Shown here: one piece after another, positions 21,989 to 33,864 of the stretch
How the letters are laid out: each line of letters opens with the position of its first letter
Position numbering within the stretch: position 1 is the stretch's first letter
NCBI GenBank assembly: GCA_023014335.1
Contig: JAECYW010000019.1
Location: 620,001 to 684,000 of the forward strand
Reading direction: 5' to 3'
Source: Galerina marginata
Lineage: Eukaryota; Basidiomycota; Agaricomycetes; Agaricales; Galerinaceae
DNA length: 64,000 nt
Made by a program: the position numbers and the translations under genes
The notes under the pieces: generated by a model
The model's input: only the letters and a program-made list of their open reading frames with translations
Databases searched by the model: none
What the model was told of the DNA's origin: nothing

Positions 21989-24921
21989 ATGTCTCGGCTA
22001 ATCGTCAAGAACCTGCCAACATATGTGACTCCAGCCAGACTACGAGAACACTTCGAACAGAAAGGAGGTCCTGGCGGAACACTTACCGACGTGAAAGTGT
22101 CCTCCAAGTCGGACGGGACCTCGAGACGATTTGGCTTTGTAGGCTATAAATCGGACCAGGAGGCGGTGAAAGCTCAGCGATGGTTTGATCGGACTTTTAT
22201 TGACTCGACGAGAATCAATGTTAACATCACGGAGGTCAGCAAAAATTACCATTTTTTTAAAATCTTTACAGACTTGCTGAGACAGCGTTTTAGGGAGCTA
22301 AAGATGCACCAGCCCCACGACCACACAAACGTCGGCGTCTGGATCCATCTACTTCGGATACCCCACATACCACGGATGCGCCTTCGTCGTCGTCGCTTGG
22401 CCCTGTGCCCGAAACGAAAGCGAAAAAAGACGGTAAACGGGAAGAGTTCATGAAGGTTATGAAGCCCAAGAAAGGACCGGCGTGGGCCAACGAGGAACTT
22501 GTTCAGCACCCTGGTGTCCCACCGCCGACTGAGACGACGAAAGACTCGGAAGATACCCCAGCGCAAGGAACACTTTCCGACTTGGAATGGATGCGACAGC
22601 GGATGTCTAAAGCTGTTGACGTAGAAGAGCGTGTATTTGAACAGTCTGACGACGAGGATGGCGATGGCTCCCAGAGCAGGAAACAGGTAGAAGTCATCGT
22701 AAACTCTGTCGTTGTTTCCATCGATCTGATAATAACTTCATCTCTCAGGTCGAAGAAGTGGTGGCTGCAGCCGAACCCTCACCAGCTCAAGATCCCACCA
22801 AGGAGACGATTCTTCAAACATCCCGCCTCTTCGTTCGGAATCTGGCCTTTTCTTGTACAGACGAAGAACTTGCAGAGCTCTTCCGACCGTTTGGTGAAAT
22901 ATCTCAGGTGAGAACGCTTTCTTTCTTCTCCAGACATCGAGTTTCGAGTTTCGCTCGACATTTTTTGGGATGATAATTTGAAATAGGGACATCAGACTCT
23001 TAACGAGAATGTTGATCCTCAGGGAAAACCGATAGTAGAAATTTTTCTGATCTTCATTTTTCTCTCAACCGACGTTCTCAATATTCTTGACTGACGCTGT
23101 TCTTTTTTTATAGGTGATTATCTCCGTTCCTCGTCTTCGGGTTCCGACCATTTCGAGATGTAACCAATTCATAGGGACATCAGACCTCGGGAATGTTGAT
23201 CCTCAGGGAAAACCGATAGTAGAAATATTATTCTGACTTTCTTTTCTTTTCTGCCTTCACTCTGGAATGGAATGACGAACAAGCATTAACTTTCCTTTTC
23301 ATTTCTTAGATCCATACACCTCGTGATCCAGCAACGAAACAGCCCAAGGGTCTGGCTTATGTTACTTTTGCTCAACCTGCCAACGCATTAGCAGCCTACG
23401 AAGCCCTCGACAAGAAATCTTTTCAAGGTCGGCTACTCCATATCCTTGCTGCAGTCGACAGGAAGGGGAAGTTCAAGGACGAAGATGGCGATGGCCGCAA
23501 GAAAAGCCTGAAGGAGGAGAAAAATTCGAAGAGGAAGGCAACGGCAGGCCAAGAGTTCAACTGGAGTATGCTTTACATGAACGTAAGTTTCTGGCAAATT
23601 ATCTTCTCTTCTCAAATGCCAATGAATATCCGTTTTAGAGTGACGCCGTAGCTTCCTCCATCGCTGCCCGTATGAACATTGATAAGTCAGAGATCCTGAA
23701 CCCAGAGTCAGGAGACAACGCCGCTGTCAAGCTTGCTCTCGCCGAAACGCACATCATCCAAGAGACCAAATCCTACCTAGAAAGCCAAGGCGTCCTCCTT
23801 TCCTCATTCTCTTCCAAGGCGCGGTCGAATACTACTATCCTCGTCAAGAACATCCCTTTCGGAACGACAGACGATCAAATACGCGAACTGTTCGATCCCC
23901 ATGGCGAGTTGACGAGAGTGCTGGTCCCGCCGGCTGGCACGATGGCCGTTGTGGAGTACGGGAACCCGGATGATGCTGCTAAAGGCTTCCGCGCCGTCGC
24001 GTATAGGCGTCTTGGAAATTCTGTCGTATATCTGGAGAAAGGGCCGTTGGGCATGTTTGTGGAAGGCTCGGACGTACCTGGAAAGGCGGGTGCCGGACGA
24101 TCGACTTCTGCTCTTGCAGTACGACTACCTGGCCAAGCCAACGATGCTGTGGCGGACGATGAAGAACCGACTATACAGAGCGGCACTACTTTGTATATCA
24201 AGAACCTTGCGTTCTCGACTACCCAAGAACGGCTATCCAAAATATTCTCGCATCTCCCATCATTCTCCTTCGCTCGTATACAAACGAAGCCTGACCCAAA
24301 ACGGCCGGACGTGCGTCTCAGCATGGGCTACGGGTTTATGGGTTTCAAGGATGCGGAAGGCGCCAAGAAAGCGTTGAAGAGCGTACAAGACTTCGTTCTG
24401 GATGGACATGCCCTCCATGTTTCTTTCGCTGGTCGCGGCGCTGACGAGTCGGAGAAGAAGGACTCAGTGTCTTCCAAGAGCCGCACGACGAAGATGATCG
24501 TCAAGAATGTCCCATTCGAGGCTACAAAGAAAGATATCCGGGACCTATTCGGGTGGGTCTCTTTTCCATCCCGCTTGGTTCCCATCGACTAACTAACCAC
24601 TTTTTTTCCTCTAGATCTCATGGCCATCTGAAGTCTGTCCGACTCCCCAAGAAATTCGATGCCAGGTCAAGAGGTTTCGCATTCCTCGAATTCATATCAC
24701 GGCACGAGGCCGAAAACGCGTTCAACACCCTCCGGCACACCCATTTACTAGGACGGCATTTGGTGCTCGAGTGGGCGGAGGAGGCTGAGCAGGACCTGGA
24801 CGCGTTGAGGAAGAAGGCGGGCGTTGGGTTCGGGGCGGGCAAGGATATGCCTGGGCAGAAACGGAAGTTGGATTTGGGACATGGTGGTGGTGATGATGAT
24901 GTGGAGGATTTGGAGAGTTGA
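21989..24921 (+). CDS. MRD1: Multiple RNA-binding domain protein Mrd1 (RBM19 homologue)
   Basis: Six exons (21989-22234, 22294-22686, 22749-22907, 23310-23582, 23639-24552, 24615-24921) give 763 residues. Five RRM domains are visible by their RNP motifs: RLIVKNLP with RRFGFVGY at the N-terminus; RLFVRNLAFS with KGLAYVTF; TILVKNIPFG; TLYIKNLAFS with GYGFMGF; and MIVKNVPFEA with SRGFAFLEF. Basic and acidic linkers separate them. Mrd1 binds U3 and pre-rRNA in the nucleolus and is needed for 18S rRNA processing. Intron 3 (402 nt) splits RRM 2 and is far longer than its neighbours because it holds a duplicated segment. An out-of-frame ATG at 21970 precedes the start by 19 nt. Confidence 0.93.
22984..23044 (+). 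repeat. Direct repeat copy 1 in MRD1 intron 3
   Basis: It begins TAGGGACATCAGAC and ends with CCGATAGTAGAAAT. The second copy starts 188 nt downstream and is nearly identical except for a central 9-versus-5-nt difference. Confidence 0.9.
23172..23226 (+). repeat. Direct repeat copy 2 in MRD1 intron 3
   Basis: It shares the TAGGGACATCAGAC head and the GTTGATCCTCAGGGAAAA body with copy 1, pointing to a segmental tandem duplication inside the intron. Confidence 0.9.
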
Positions 24922-25277
24922 TTATAGGATTTATGTAAGTAGTATTTTGTACACTAGAATGAACTTGGCTTAATTTTTAATGTGATTCCAGCCGTAAAGC
25001 GTCAAGAAATTTATATCGTCGTGTACTTGGCTATATGCATCTACATTGACGAGGTCGAGTGAAAACTCCGTTCAATCTCGATCGTCATTTTTAATGCCCG
25101 CTTCGTCTTTTCTTAAATACCTGTCCCAACATTCTCCGAGTCTTCAGCTTCCTATTTATCCCCCTCACGCTCGCAGATAAACTCGCTCGCCAAGCCTCGC
25201 TTTATTGTGTCTAGACGTAGGATCAACAAACCTCCTCCACTCATAGCACTTCTTCACACTCGTCCTCTCTGTCCAAA
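24922..25277. other. Intergenic, promoter side of the truncated protease paralogue
   Basis: Pyrimidine-rich before the ATG at 25278. No catalytic-His-containing upstream exon of the protease family was seen here. Confidence 0.5.
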
Positions 25278-25925
25278 ATGGCGACCGAATCTTGCGATGC
25301 TGGGCTGGCCTCCTCCCCGCCCTTGGCGGCGCGAACCAACGACAGCGAAGCTGAGGAATATCAATTTACGAGAGACTACGCCATTACCGAAATCGACGCC
25401 GACAAGATCGACAAATCCAAATTTCGAGGCAACATGATTGACCTCAATACCAAGGTGTCGCGCCAGACGTTTATGGCGAAGATGAATCCCCACCCTACGA
25501 ACCCCGCCTCTGTCAACTATCCGGCTAATGGCCATCTGCTGCTCAAGGGTACCATTCCAGACGACGAACTGCGCTGCCCTACCACGCTGGACGAGAACGG
25601 CCACCCTTGCCTCATAGTGATGAAGGATGGCGCTACCACCGGTGTGACCTTCGGTCGTGTCAACAACATCATGGCATTCGTCCGAGAAGAGGACGAAAAT
25701 GGTGTCCTCCAAACCTCCAAGAAATGGTCCATCTTCCCATACGACCGTAACTCTGGCCCGTTTGCTGCTCAAGGCGACGGTGGTGCTGTGGTCGTTGATG
25801 GCCACGGGCGTATTCTCGGTCTCCTTGCTGGCTTGGAAGATTTTACGGGCATTAGCTATGTTACGCCCATCTCTGTCATTATGAAGAGCGTTAGGGCGAA
25901 GCATCCTTATGCTGAGCTCCTCTAG
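25278..25925 (+). CDS. Truncated, catalytically dead trypsin-fold protease paralogue
   Basis: One exon encodes 215 residues matching only the C-terminal half of the 543-residue protease 8 kb upstream. Shared blocks are the DKIDKSKFRGNMI-type segment after the catalytic Asp, PDDELRCPTT, GATTGVTFGR, SGPFAAQG and DGHGRILGLL. The Asp is kept (RDYAI, residue 33). The region with the catalytic His is absent. The nucleophile site reads G-D-G-G at residues 166-169 where the family has G-D-S-G. An AGT-to-GGT change would explain it. The frame is intact over the whole length with synonymous-looking divergence, so it may still be expressed as a pseudoprotease. No hydrophobic tail is present. Confidence 0.75.
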   Translation: MATESCDAGLASSPPLAARTNDSEAEEYQFTRDYAITEIDADKIDKSKFRGNMIDLNTKVSRQTFMAKMNPHPTNPASVNYPANGHLLLKGTIPDDELRCPTTLDENGHPCLIVMKDGATTGVTFGRVNNIMAFVREEDENGVLQTSKKWSIFPYDRNSGPFAAQGDGGAVVVDGHGRILGLLAGLEDFTGISYVTPISVIMKSVRAKHPYAELL

Positions 25926-26489
25926 ACGTTGTTGGGTCCGTCTTGTTTCTTCTTCTCATAACTCCTTCGTGCACTAATGGTCGCCATTAAATTCCAGCTT
26001 GCAGGCAACTAGTATAAGGCTTTGGCTGGACTGTTCGGACTGTTGTACGCTTTTGTGGTCTTGAGCGATAATTAGAAGATACTTGCCTTTTTTTGTGCCT
26101 TCCCTTGTCATATCATACTTTGTTTCTACGATCTTTTTAATTACCCACAACTGCATGATACAGAATTCATCTTGTACTAGTTACCCGGCATGAAAATTAA
26201 AGCAGTATGCAAAAGTGTGATATATCGTGCGAACTTTCCTGAAATTCGACGTCTTTCGCAACGTCCAATCACTTACGCTCACCTAGTCAAGCTTGAAATC
26301 GATGCTCATTGCTCGTAAAGAAATCATCCTTGGCGACGCAAAACGAAACCCTATCTCAGTATCTACACGCGTCTTGGCGAGGAACTTTCACGATCGGAAT
26401 GACGTAACCTCGTCCATCCTATAAAACCTCAATGTTTCGCCCAGAAAATCCCAACCTCTCATAGAATCGAACGTATCATATCATACAAA
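25926..26489. other. Intergenic with a TATA box near its end
   Basis: No gene was recognised. The TATA box described separately lies about 64 nt before the next ATG. Confidence 0.5.
26420..26426 (+). promoter_or_regulatory. TATA box
   Basis: TATAAAA lies 64 nt upstream of the proposed ATG at 26490, a typical spacing for a short fungal leader. Confidence 0.55.
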
Positions 26490-27161
26490 ATGGGTGCGTC
26501 TGAATCCGCAAGCCAGTATCATGCGCTTTCCATTCCTTATTGAAGAACGTTTAGGAATAGGCAAGACGATGAAAAACATGCTGGGGTCTACATCCGTAGA
26601 CGACACCCAGCTCTCTCCAGAGAGTAACAATGGCTCTGAGGGAACGGCGTCGACCATCGACAGTCCCGACCCTAATTACAAACCAGCAAGGGAACCCGGT
26701 CGCGCTCGGAGCTTCAGCCTAGGTCGCAAGCGCTCCACCTCCACCTCCAACACCAATCCCAGCGCTCGAAAATCGAGCACGGCCAGAAAGCCGCCCAGCC
26801 TGTCAAGCAAATACGAAGAGCTCGACCGGTGCGTCGAACAGGACACCGAGCGCGGGATTATGGGGTACGGGACCGACGCTGCTGCTGCTTTTGGGTGTAC
26901 GTTGGCGCAGACGCACTCAGAGGCTCGTCATACTGGCGGTATGGGTATGTTCTTTATAGGCGTTCGATTTCGAGGCTTGCTTGGCTCAATATTATGGATG
27001 GTGTAGGACGCAGTGGAAGGTCTGGTTCGGTTACTGCAGGTGGTTCGGGTCCTGCGAGACGAGCTGGCGATGGTACCCGTAAAGATGAAGATCAAATTTC
27101 TTCAAGCAGCCGTGGCCCTGTCGTTAGTGAGCCTGACGCCTTCAAGAGCACTGGTGTGTAA
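26490..27161 (+). CDS. Hypothetical Ser/Gly-rich small protein
   Basis: Three exons are proposed: a 4-nt first coding exon (26490-26493), then 26555-26944 and 27007-27161, giving 182 residues starting MGIGKTMKNML. The middle is basic and Ser/Thr-rich with RARSFSLGRKRSTS, which looks like a phosphorylation-prone disordered region, and the end is Gly/Ser-rich. There is no signal peptide or TM segment. No family was recognised. If the start splice is wrong, translation could begin at a downstream Met such as the one in KTMKNM. Confidence 0.5.
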
Positions 27162-27370
27162 GGGGCATTCATCTACATTATTCTGTTCTTTTCGAATTAT
27201 ATATATATAATCATTAATCCAAATGTTGAACTGCAAATGCAATATGTTACAATGATAACGGAGGAGCAAACGGCAGAGTAGATAACCAAAACGTCCAACG
27301 AAATTCGAAAATTAAGACAAATGTCTTCTATATATCACAAACCCCATTATAGGGTCATTCATCGATAAAC

Positions 27371-30300
27371 TTAACGCAGTCTCGACGGACCAGCAATCGC
27401 ATTAACCTCAACAACGCGGGGTATACGCGGGGGCCCCTCAGCATCAGTCATCTCAACGTCCTGAGCTCCGTGTCCTATCGTACCCTCCGTCGGCGGAAGC
27501 AGGTACTCAATATCTTCAAACATATGCGGGAACAAGATCGAGAGCATGTCGTCGACCTTGTGGATGAAATCTCCTTTCTGGAGAACCTTGCGTTTTTCGG
27601 GATCGTCGATGCGTTGCTCGCTGTCTTGATTGAACGGAGAGACGCTGACTGTGCCTGAGGAGTTTTCTTTGGTGTATAGGGATAGCCCTTTTCGAGCGGC
27701 GAGGTCGAGTATGTTGCGTTCAATTGTGTCTAGATAAGGGCGGCGTTCATATAGATATTTGAACAGTAAGAATGGAGAGCCGACTGACCTTCAGCGTAGT
27801 AGCAGTATACTACAGTTTTCATTGTTCGTTAGCTATGTACATGAGACCGGAAAGTTTATCTCACCTTGAGTTGGCCGCGTTTGTCCCAGCCGGTCGATTC
27901 GAGCAATAGCTACGAGACTCGGGTTGGGACTAGTGTGATTCGCCAAGGAGGGAAGTAGGCTTACCTTGTATCTCGAAGCTATGATGAACAACACTCTCGA
28001 GCAGGAACACCCGAGAAGCACAGGTGACGTTCAGTCCAGCGTTCTCTCGTTCACTGGTAAGTTTTTTAATCAGTACGAGGAATACTTTCTGGTCCCAAAA
28101 AGATCGACATACCCATGCAGCAACAGAACAAGTATCCCTGGATCTGATGCAAACTTCTCAGTCGCGCTTTTCGAGCCTTGGTCAATCCGTAGGCATCGAA
28201 TTCCATTATCTCTCAAAGCTCGTTCAACAACTAAACCGACGGTCAGTCAAAGGATGTCATGATGTGGATATCCACACTTACTGTGCAACGAATCAGCCCA
28301 AGCCGAGAAGATGATGCTCTTTGCCCCAGGGTCTGTAAGTTTAAGATACGACAGGTGTCGAACGAGCGTCTGGATCTTGCTGCCAAAATCGCCAAAGGTC
28401 TCCATAGTTTGGATCTCAGCAAAGAGAGTTGGATCTGACGAAGGAAGGAGCGTGTTCAGAGCTTGTTCATCGAAAAGGAGGAAAGGAAATACTGATTGTG
28501 TTATAATTTATCTTTCTGTTGGATTGAGGAGCGGGCTCTCCAGCAATGGGCTGTGGAGGCGGCTCGACTACGGTAGCATTGACAGTGAATCGCTGCACAT
28601 TCTCGGGGTCGATTGGAACGCTGATTAAATCAAAGTTGGTTAGTAAAGTGTTTCTTGGGGACGAAATGTAAATCTGACCGGCAAACAGGGCATGTTTTTC
28701 CTTCCTTTCGCAGCAGCCAGGCTTTCATACAAAGCTATGGGGCGTTCCAATTAGTAAAACTCCGAAAAAAACATATTGATAGGAATTTACTTCGCAAAAT
28801 ACGTGCGCACTGAAAGCCAAAGTCAGGTTACGCATTAAGAAAATTCAATCGTTCGTCACATACCAATGAGTAATAAAGCCTCGAGCAAAATCACATCGAC
28901 AAAGAATGCACGTCTTATCTTCTTCCTCGACAACCCCGTCGTCCTGATTTTGAGCAAGGTTCTCAAGATACCGCTGGCGAGCTCTCGTCGTGTTTATCTT
29001 TGCGTCGAGTTGATTCTTTTCAGTTTGGCAGACTTGGATGGCAGCGGCGGCAGACGACTCTTCCCATTCCACTTCCGCAACGGAATCCGATATTTCCTGG
29101 AGTTGGCGGAAATATAAAATTCGCTCATTGAAAGCCTTTCTCATGAGAGCTAAGTCTGCGTCTAATTTGTCGTGGAGGGAAGCTTTACAAAATCATGAGT
29201 CAAGACTGTCATCGATTTTTAAGAATTAGGCCGTACTTTGGTCCGAGATGAAACGACGTAATTGATCGACAGCTTCCTTTATAATAACCCTCTCCGGGTC
29301 TTTGTCGTTGATGATCTTCATCGATATAGCATTCAGCTCGATCAACATCTATGAGCATCAATGAGCAAAATACCCAGAAAGGAGAGGATCTTCAGCGGCT
29401 TACGCTTTTGATGGCCCGTCCTTGAAGTTTCAACAAGATATTTTTCCGCTGTGTTGACAACTCCTTATGCAAAACTTCATGTTCGGGCTGAATCTCCAAG
29501 CCTTCGGGTATGTCGAAGTCATCGTCTACAGCAGCAGCTCTCATGGCTGCCTTGGTTTGACGGACCTGCTTTTCCCGGACGTCGTGCGTCGCGAGTAAAG
29601 TACGCTCGTTGACGAGAGCTTCGCGTCGATCGGCCAGCAATGCAGCATAAGCCTGCATGTAGGTCTCAGCCTCTCCTTGATCGTCGAGGGTGCGTTGGTA
29701 TTCTTGACCATCAGCCTCGTTTTCTCCAGGATTCAAAGATTTCGTCAGGAGACCCATGATGTGCGCCCGCCACTTCCATAGGAGATTAGTCTCTTCGTTG
29801 AAGACATTCTCGATGACAGTGTTAACTTCTTCCATCTAAGCAAACTACCCTGTCAGCAAGTCCCAAATATCGGTAGTTAAGTGGACACATACGAGATCTG
29901 AGGATCGTATTCCCCCTTGATCAAGGAATGGAAGGTCGACGAGAAATCCGTCCAGGGAAAAGTTCTTTTTCTTCCCATTGGCCTGCAGGATGACCATCGC
30001 TTTGTTAGCATCGTCCTCGGTAGCTAGAAACTTGGTCAGATTCAAATTCTCTTTATTGCAACTGGACAAGCACCTTTCAACAGCTCACGCCTGAGCTTCT
30101 CCGCAGCCTGATAGGCAGTGTCTTCCTGTTCAGCCCTGCCCAGGACATGATATACGTCACCCTGTAAGAACTTGACCCTATGTAGCATGAGGCACCCCTC
30201 ACGCCAGCGCTGCTTGATAGCCCTGCGCTTGGTCCGGTGCTCATCTCCGGCAGGCGTCTTCGGAAGGCCCTTTTCCTCTGGATCCTCCTCGCCACCATCG

Positions 30301-33300
30301 TCCTCTTTGTCGTCAAACTTCTCACGTGCTTTGCCCTTCCCTTTGTCGCCCGCGGCCAGCTCAGGTTGTGCCTCGTTTCGCTGTTGACGCAGAGCAGCAG
30401 CCTCTTCTATCAAGACTTTGCCTTTCGCGTCGTGGTCGGCCAGGACGTCTTTCAGCTCGTCGAGGTGTTTTTGAGTCTCTCTCTCGGCGGCCTCCAATGT
30501 CCTTAGTGCATTTTGGTGGTGATTCACGACGGTCTCGTCTTTTTGCTGGAGCTGAGCATGTCGAATTAACAATTGAATCTAACAACACGTGATTAAGACG
30601 ATGAAACGATTAAATCGAAGGTTTGTCAAACCTTGGCTTTCCAGTCTTCCATCAGGTTCTTCCAGTTTTGGTCTCTCATTGACTAGGGAAGTTATGAGTC
30701 TAAGCAAACTCGACAAATGATCAAATGGGGCACCTCGAGCACAGCTTTAATTGTCTTAAGAGCACCGGGTTTATAGAGACCATCGCCTTTCTTTTGAAGC
30801 TGACCGACCTGCAAAATATCGTATTAATGAAAAGACCTACTAAGCTAGAATGTAAACTTACCTGAGGATGTGTACAAATACCACGCAATCTCCGAATGGA
30901 AGTGCGGAGTAGGTTACTGCTGGCCTGCCAACCAGAAAAAGCAGCAACGCCTCTTGCATCCAAGCCAAGCTGAAGCAAGACTTCTTCGAGGGCTTGGTCG
31001 TAAACCTGTTTGTTATCGATGGCTCAGACGCAGAACAAGGGGTACGCTTGAAATTCGTACATGTCGTTCGACTTTACCCAAGTCGATTCCGACGAGGTAT
31101 CTTGTTTGTTGAGGAATCGTTAGCTCTGCAGTGACGCTAGATTTCATGGTCCTATGGGGAAGGCATGAGTATTGAATGAGGTCAAAGCATCAAACATCTG
31201 ACCTGACCCCATAATAACCCAAAAACGACGAGAATTCCTCCGCGAACCCAGGTTTTAACAACCTGTTCCAGAGACGGAAGCCACCCACAAGTTGATCTAT
31301 GCGTAGAAACCTACGCAGATTAGAACAAATCCAGCCACGAAGACGACAAGGACAAAAGACCTACTTGAGGACATGGATGAGGTCGGACATTTGCGATTTC
31401 GCTGGTGTGCCTGAAACAGCAAGAGATGAGAGACGAGGGATGAGAGAGACCATCTCGCTGTTTATATGCATCAGTAGTCAGAATTGGGATTAGAGATTCG
31501 ACCCTTACGCGGCATGTCCACCTCCAACCATTTGCACCTCATCCATCACCACTCGTTTCCATTCAACTAGGACTAATGGACTCCGAGCACGTCCAGAAAC
31601 AGAGTAAAGCGCCTCTTCACGCCGAGGCCGATCTGGCGCAGGCCGCGCAACGTGTATTTCCGTTCGGAGAACAGAGTATGTGGTGATGACAACGTCGAAC
31701 TGGTGAACATATGAACACCAATCCAGAATCTCGCCATCGTCGCTTCTTGATAGGGTTCCGTCTCGATCAACATCCATGTCGTCGTCATTATCGTCGGCTT
31801 TCTTTTTCCCTTTATTCTTTCTCTTCTTTGGTTTAGAGTCGAGCTCCATCTTTGCAAAACGTGCCAGCTCCCGGTCAGTCTTAGTGATAGGAACCTTGAC
31901 TTTTGTCCATCCATCATAAACGAGAACTTTCAAGGATGGTGCATGCCTTGCCAGTTCAGACTTCCATTGCGAAGCTAACGCCGGTGGAGTGACGATAAGG
32001 GTACTCTAGGTAGAGATCTAAACAAAAATAAACCAGTGATCGATATATGACTCACCTTGACGGCTTTCGCATCCAATGAGGCATTTGAATCCCAACGCGA
32101 TAGGGAAGGGTTCCACTCCGGAGGAGCGGGATTGAGTAGTATCAATGCAATTGTTTCAACCGTCTTTCCTAACCCAGGTTCCTCTGCCAACATTCCGCCA
32201 AATATGGCGGGGGTGTCAGGCTCTACGTCCGAGAGCTCGCCACTCAAGCGGTTGAAATACAAAGTTCGGTTCCTTTCCTGGGTCTGCTCCCAGAATGAAA
32301 ACTCGCTTGGTGTGGTTCGAGGCACGATCTTCCCGTCTGAGGTCACCGACATACCCTCTCTTTCGAGAAGCCAGCCGACACTACGACATTGAAAAGGGAG
32401 AAGGGTCGGCAGGAGAGCCACCGGTTGCATGGCGTTAGCAGCTGCTGCGGAGGGTAGCTGCTGAGCAGGGCCCATGATCGAATAAAATGACGAAACCGTG
32501 ATAGGATTGTTGACGGCAGTGGAAGTGACCTGGTCGGGAAGATATACTGCTCGTAGCAGTCGCCGTTGGGCGTCTTGAAGTGCTTCCACGCTCTTTTTGG
32601 TCGAGTGCTTAAGGGGGATACGCTGCAGGATGATCGGAAAGACGAGTGACACTGTAAACTCCAATTGGAGTGAAAATGGAAAGGCGCTAGAGTCGGGGCC
32701 GTGAGGTTGGACAACCATCTTCAGGCTGGCTTGAACATGTACCCGTCCCACATCTTGCAGCATGCGCGTCGCCGTGAGGAGGTCCGCCGAAGGAGGTGAA
32801 AGAATGTCATTCGAATAAGCGTCAATGGTGAGTGACGGAACACGAAACAGCCATATTTCGCTCGCAAAATGGTAACGCGGATTGGAAAGTACACACACTG
32901 CGCGACCTTCATACTCACTGAACCGAGCCTCACCGAGGTCGATGGTTTTGGAAGACGACAGCGACTCAGTCAAGGCCACCAAGACGTCTTGCAGCTCTTG
33001 GTCTTCATTGTCCCAGATGTCAAGAACGCTAGCGTTTGGCATCCTGGAGCCGCTAGACTCGACCTCGCTTGCATCGAAGTGAATGTCAAGAACATGCTGA
33101 AAAACTGGAACAGCATCGCTGTCTGGCAATACTTTGTTACAGGTAGTTCGGATGTTTGGATATTCCACTTCCATCTCTTCGAACCCTGAACTACCGCTGG
33201 TGGAGCTCTGACCATCGTCGTTGTCATAATGGTCTTGGGAGCCTCGCGACGTTCTAGTGCGTTTAGCTCTCCGGGTATCTTCCAACCGAGATGCCTTCCG

Positions 33301-33447
33301 TTTTGTCTTCAATTTCGACGGCAGATCATCTATTGCAGCATGTACTATCTCCGTGAAAAGAGAAAGATTGAGATTTGGTCTAAAAGCATTTTTATGGCTC
33401 TGGTAGGCCCGAATAGATATATGGTGACTAGAGGTCGTTTCCTTCAT
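27371..33447 (-). CDS. SNF2-family ATPase with RING finger (SHPRH/Irc20-like E3)
   Basis: A long intron-rich minus-strand gene of roughly 1,500 residues. N-terminal helicase half: EEPGLGKTVETIALILL is the Walker A region (motif I), a basic linker is inserted before FDVVITTYSVLRTE, and VVMDEVQMV is the DEAx motif II, followed by LAVSGTPAKSQ (motif III). A very long helical insert with coiled-coil character follows. Next is a RING finger assembled over three exons: CILCRCDF, CAHVFC, ELCMKAWLL, then CPVC. The C-terminal helicase half has SIIFSAWADSL, NVTCASRVFLLE and IARIDRLGQT (motifs V-VI). This split arrangement is that of SHPRH, a ubiquitin ligase acting on chromatin and in DNA damage tolerance, and yeast Irc20. 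The start at 33447 is the first Met in frame; further upstream only TTG is seen. Confidence 0.87.
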
Positions 33448-33864
33448 AGATAGAGCATATGTCAACGACACAGGAATGGAAATGATGGTGGTAGAAAAGG
33501 AAGGTGTACGCGAGTCATTTTTGGAGTTTTTCAATCTTTGAAAGTCGCGGTCATGTGATCACAGAGCGACCAATTAAATTTCTGAAGTCGCGGTCCCGCT
33601 GAGCCTGCTCTGTTACTTTGACTGACTCGATTCCAACAAAAGCGATCAATACTGCTGCCATAAAGTATCGATTATTGTACACATGAGATAAATCTGGATA
33701 TCCGTGAGTCCAAATTTCGCTGTCAATCCTTCGTCTGCAAACGCGTTGGGGTTGGATCAGCTGAATTTAAAGAGCGCGCGCAGGGATAGCAAGATTGTTT
33801 GTTTAGATTACTACTACAATTTTACAAGGGTATTATTTAACACAACATATATACTCGGTACAAT
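33448..33864. other. Intergenic
   Basis: Short gap between two minus-strand genes. The upstream in-frame stretch to 33534 lacks an ATG and may be 5' UTR of the SNF2 gene. Confidence 0.5.

Noticed and set aside
21970..22149. An upstream ATG as the MRD1 start
   Set aside because: It is out of frame with the first RRM; the ATG at 21989 gives MSRLIVKNLP, the family start.
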